This document shows positions 60,887-64,000 of a DNA stretch of 64,000 nucleotides, in pieces (position 1 is the first letter of the stretch; each line of letters begins with the position of its first letter). Position numbers and translations under genes: made by a program. A model generated the notes under the pieces. That model saw nothing but the letters and a program-made list of their open reading frames with translations, was not told where the DNA came from and did not search any database. This stretch comes from Flavobacteriaceae bacterium (GTDB lineage: Bacteria > Bacteroidota > Bacteroidia > Flavobacteriales > Flavobacteriaceae): contig CANFNV010000003.1 of the NCBI GenBank assembly GCA_947448525.1, forward strand, positions 62,001 through 126,000. Reading direction: 5' to 3'.

Positions 60887-62074
60887 TTACACCAACGCTG
60901 CTTTTATGCGTTTCATAGCTTCTTTAAGCACTGCTTCGCTAGTAGCATACGAAAAACGAATACAATTTGGATTTCCAAAAGCATCTCCAGTTACCGTCGC
61001 CACAGTAGCTTCCGATAACAAATACATTGAAAAATCATCGGCATTATTGATTAGTTTTCCGCGCAACGTCTTTCCAAAATAATATGATACATCAGGAAAA
61101 ACATAGAATGCGCCTTCTGGAACATTCATTTTAAAACCTGGAATCGTTTTTACCAGACCCACTACTAAATCCCTACGGTTTTTAAACGCCTCAACCATAT
61201 CGTTCAGTACGCTTGGATCAGCATCTACAGCGGTTATGGTAGCTCTTTGTGCAATAGAATTAGCTCCAGAAGTTACTTGACCTTGCATTTTAGTACACGC
61301 TTTTGCAATTACTTCTGATGCACCAATATACCCAATTCTCCAACCTGTCATCGCGAATGCTTTAGCAACACCATTAACGGTTATGGTTCTATCAAACATC
61401 CCCGGAATGGAAGCAATACTGCAAAACGATTCAGAGAAATTAATGTGTTCATATATTTCGTCAGCCACAACATAAATGCCATTGTGTTTTAAAACCACTT
61501 GCGATAAAGCGGTTAATTCCTCACGATTATATACCGAACCACTTGGGTTACAAGGAGAACTGTACCAGATCATTTTAGTTTTTGGCGTAATAGCTTTTTC
61601 TAATTGGTCGGGTGTGATTTTAAAATCGGTTTCTACAGAAGTTGGTACTTCCACTGGAATACCACCCGCTATTTTAATGATTTCAAAATACGAAACCCAA
61701 TATGGTGCCGGAAGAATCACTTCATCACCCGGGTTAATCATACATTGCGCAATGTTGTATAACGATTGTTTTGCACCCGTTGAAACGACGATATTTGACG
61801 GTTGATAGTCTAAATTATTATCACGTTTGAATTTTCTGCAAATCGCTTCTTTCAATTCCATATACCCATCTACAGGAGAATAGGTCGAATAATTTTCATC
61901 AATAGCTCTTTTTGCGGCTTCTTTAATGAAATCGGGCGTATTAAAATCGGGTTCACCCAAACTTAAGCTGATAATGTCTTTTCCTTGTGCTTTTAATTCT
62001 CTTGCTAATGCTGCCATCGCAAGAGTTTGAGAGGTAGTTAAATTGTTAATTCTGTCGGATAACGGATTGTTCAT
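60887..62074 (-). CDS. Pyridoxal phosphate-dependent aminotransferase (AspC/AAT class I)
   Basis: SLGEPDFNTPDFIKEAAKRAI; NGVAKAFAMTGWRIGYIG. Confidence 0.94.
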   Translation of the reverse strand: MNNPLSDRINNLTTSQTLAMAALARELKAQGKDIISLSLGEPDFNTPDFIKEAAKRAIDENYSTYSPVDGYMELKEAICRKFKRDNNLDYQPSNIVVSTGAKQSLYNIAQCMINPGDEVILPAPYWVSYFEIIKIAGGIPVEVPTSVETDFKITPDQLEKAITPKTKMIWYSSPCNPSGSVYNREELTALSQVVLKHNGIYVVADEIYEHINFSESFCSIASIPGMFDRTITVNGVAKAFAMTGWRIGYIGASEVIAKACTKMQGQVTSGANSIAQRATITAVDADPSVLNDMVEAFKNRRDLVVGLVKTIPGFKMNVPEGAFYVFPDVSYYFGKTLRGKLINNADDFSMYLLSEATVATVTGDAFGNPNCIRFSYATSEAVLKEAMKRIKAALV

Positions 62075-62115
62075 TGTTGTGTTAGTTGTAGTTTAAAAAT
62101 CGTCACTCTAATTTA

Positions 62116-63213
62116 TTATGATAATTGTGGTTGTCTTCCTAAATCTCTCAAGTGGGTAAAATGCGAATAAATAGCCGCTCTTGTTGTCTTGAATTCGTAA
62201 TAAGGAAGATTGCATTCTTTAGCCGTTTCTCTAACAAATTCCGCTATTTTATTGTAATGCACGTGACTGATATTCGGAAAAATATGATGTTCAATTTGAT
62301 GATTCAATCCGCCCGTATAATAATTGACCAACCAATTTTTAGGGGCAAAATTAGCCGTGGTGTATAACTGATGAACCGCCCATGTGTTTTCAATTTCACC
62401 TTCTTGATTCGGAATTGGGTTGTCGGTTTCATTAACAACGTGTGCCAATTGAAAAACAACACTCAAAATAACTCCTGCGGTATAGTGCATCACTACAAAT
62501 CCGATAAGAACTTTCCACCAAGAGACATGACCAACTCCAATTGGAATCACGATCCACATTGAAAAATATATTATTTTGGTAATTACTAATGTCGTCCAAC
62601 GAACTACCGGTTTTTTAAAATCACCATACGATAAATTTCGTTCTAGATAGCGTTTCATTTGAATAAAATCAGTTGTAATTGCCCAATTAAACGTCAATAA
62701 ACCATAAAGAAATACCGAATAATATTGTTGAAATTTATGGTGTTTGTACCATTTTGCTTCTTTTGTAAAACGTAGAACTCTACCGGCTTCCAAATCTTCA
62801 TCATGACCAAGAATATTTGTATACGTGTGATGTAAAACGTTATGTTGTACTTGCCAATTGTACACATTTCCAGCTAAAATATAAATGCTTCCCCCCATGA
62901 ATTTGTTAATCCAAGAGATGTTGGAGTATGCTCCGTGATTTCCATCATGCATCACATTCATTCCCACACCAGCCATTCCTACACCAATTATTACATTGAG
63001 TAAAAGGTACATCCAGAAGGGCATTTGCATCGCCAATAAAAAGAAGTAGGGTGTTAAGAAAATGGTAAACATTACCAAGGTCTTCAAGTGCAATTTCCAG
63101 TTTCCAGTTTTTTCGATATTGTTTTCTTTGAAGTAATCGTTAACTTTTTTATTTAATGTTCTAAAAAACTTAAGCGTATCATTTTTAGAAAACACAGGTG
63201 CATTTGTATCCAT
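62116..63213 (-). CDS. Membrane fatty acid desaturase / acyl-CoA desaturase
   Basis: His boxes HDGNHGAYS, HNVLHHTYTN, NHQIEHHIFP. Confidence 0.94.
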   Translation of the reverse strand: MDTNAPVFSKNDTLKFFRTLNKKVNDYFKENNIEKTGNWKLHLKTLVMFTIFLTPYFFLLAMQMPFWMYLLLNVIIGVGMAGVGMNVMHDGNHGAYSNISWINKFMGGSIYILAGNVYNWQVQHNVLHHTYTNILGHDEDLEAGRVLRFTKEAKWYKHHKFQQYYSVFLYGLLTFNWAITTDFIQMKRYLERNLSYGDFKKPVVRWTTLVITKIIYFSMWIVIPIGVGHVSWWKVLIGFVVMHYTAGVILSVVFQLAHVVNETDNPIPNQEGEIENTWAVHQLYTTANFAPKNWLVNYYTGGLNHQIEHHIFPNISHVHYNKIAEFVRETAKECNLPYYEFKTTRAAIYSHFTHLRDLGRQPQLS

Positions 63214-63321
63214 AAATTATTTTGGTAATTTAAAGCAAAGGTAATTATTATAATTTTTTTAGAGTTGAAAACAAATCATAATTATTAACTAAAAGTAGTA
63301 TTTTTGTCAAAAAGCAAGAAA

Positions 63322-63951
63322 ATGGAAGAAATTCTAAAACAATTTCCTAATCTGACTGATAATCAGATACAAAAATTTGAGAAACTTCAATTTTTATACG
63401 AAGATTGGAACGCCAAAATAAATGTAATTTCAAGAAAAGACATTGATGAATTGTACACGCGCCATGTTTTACATTCCTTGGCAATTGCAAAAATTCAGAA
63501 ATTTGAACCGGGTACTTATGTTTTAGATGTTGGAACAGGTGGTGGTTTTCCGGGAATTCCTTTAGCTATCTTATATCCTGAAACCCGATTTTACTTGATT
63601 GATGTTATTCTAAAAAAAATAAATGTAGTTAAAGCAATCGCAGAGAGTTTAGAGTTAAAAAATGTCAAAGCAGAACAAATACGAGCCGAAAATGTCAAAG
63701 GCGATTATGATTTTATTGTAAGCCGCGCGGTAACTAACATGCCCGATTTTGTTTCATGGATTAAAGATAAAATAAAAAAGACCAATAAACATGAACTTAA
63801 AAATGGAATTCTCTATTTAAAAGGTGGCGATTTAACTGAAGAATTGAAAGATTTTCCTAAAGCAACAGAATATCATATTTCCAATTTTTTTGAAATGGAA
63901 TTTTTTGAAACAAAGAAGGTGGTGCATTTACCGTTGAAATTTAAAGCATAA
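63322..63951 (+). CDS. rsmG: 16S rRNA (guanine(527)-N(7))-methyltransferase
   Basis: VLDVGTGGGFPGIPLAILYPE; start MEEILKQFPNL at 63322. Confidence 0.95.
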   Translation: MEEILKQFPNLTDNQIQKFEKLQFLYEDWNAKINVISRKDIDELYTRHVLHSLAIAKIQKFEPGTYVLDVGTGGGFPGIPLAILYPETRFYLIDVILKKINVVKAIAESLELKNVKAEQIRAENVKGDYDFIVSRAVTNMPDFVSWIKDKIKKTNKHELKNGILYLKGGDLTEELKDFPKATEYHISNFFEMEFFETKKVVHLPLKFKA

Positions 63952-63954
63952 AAA

Positions 63955-63982
63955 AAGCGCTTTATCTTAATGAAAAGCGCTT
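63955..63982 (+). terminator. Intrinsic terminator after rsmG
   Basis: AAGCGCTTT-atcttaatga-AAAGCGCTT then T-rich. Confidence 0.8.
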
Positions 63983-64000
63983 GATTTTTATAAAAAGCAC

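Noticed and set aside
1-64000. CRISPR array, rRNA operon, transposase or prophage structural genes
   Set aside because: Looked for regular spaced repeats, rRNA-like sequence and IS/phage proteins; none seen.

Overview
AT-rich chromosomal window from a Bacteroidota/Flavobacteriaceae genome, probably Flavobacterium-like. The taxon is inferred from T9SS sorting domains, TAnnTTTG-type -7 promoter motifs and gene content. Most of it is core housekeeping: aspartate kinase, fbp, dCMP deaminase, S41 protease, rimP-nusA-infB, rpoN, asnS, RND/MMPL, CPA2 antiporter, frr-pyrH, truB-uppP-DUF3098-ftsX, leuS, pckA, hemD-like, pyrC, galE, fabD, aminotransferase, desaturase and rsmG. The clearest accessory region is about 10,782-12,689. 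A tRNA-Ala(GGC) gene has its 3' 44 bp perfectly duplicated 1,833 bp away, an att-like direct repeat that begins at the anticodon loop. Between the copies lies a single-gene cassette encoding a P-loop ATPase with a C-terminal PD-(D/E)XK-like (DUF234-type) domain. The cassette is tightly bracketed by two diverged homologous ~59-bp repeats. Each repeat contains a hairpin, the two hairpins differ by an exact compensatory base-pair change, and each embeds a TAnnTTTG promoter motif. No integrase or transposase is visible. Other points of interest are a frameshifted marC remnant, a heptamer-repeat insertion kept in frame inside the leuS editing region, a terminator-like hairpin in the rimP-nusA-infB leader, an Omp28/TlpA/DUF6029/T9SS secretion-associated cluster, and small dispersed intergenic repeats. 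Nothing was run through a database; family names come from motif and sequence recognition.
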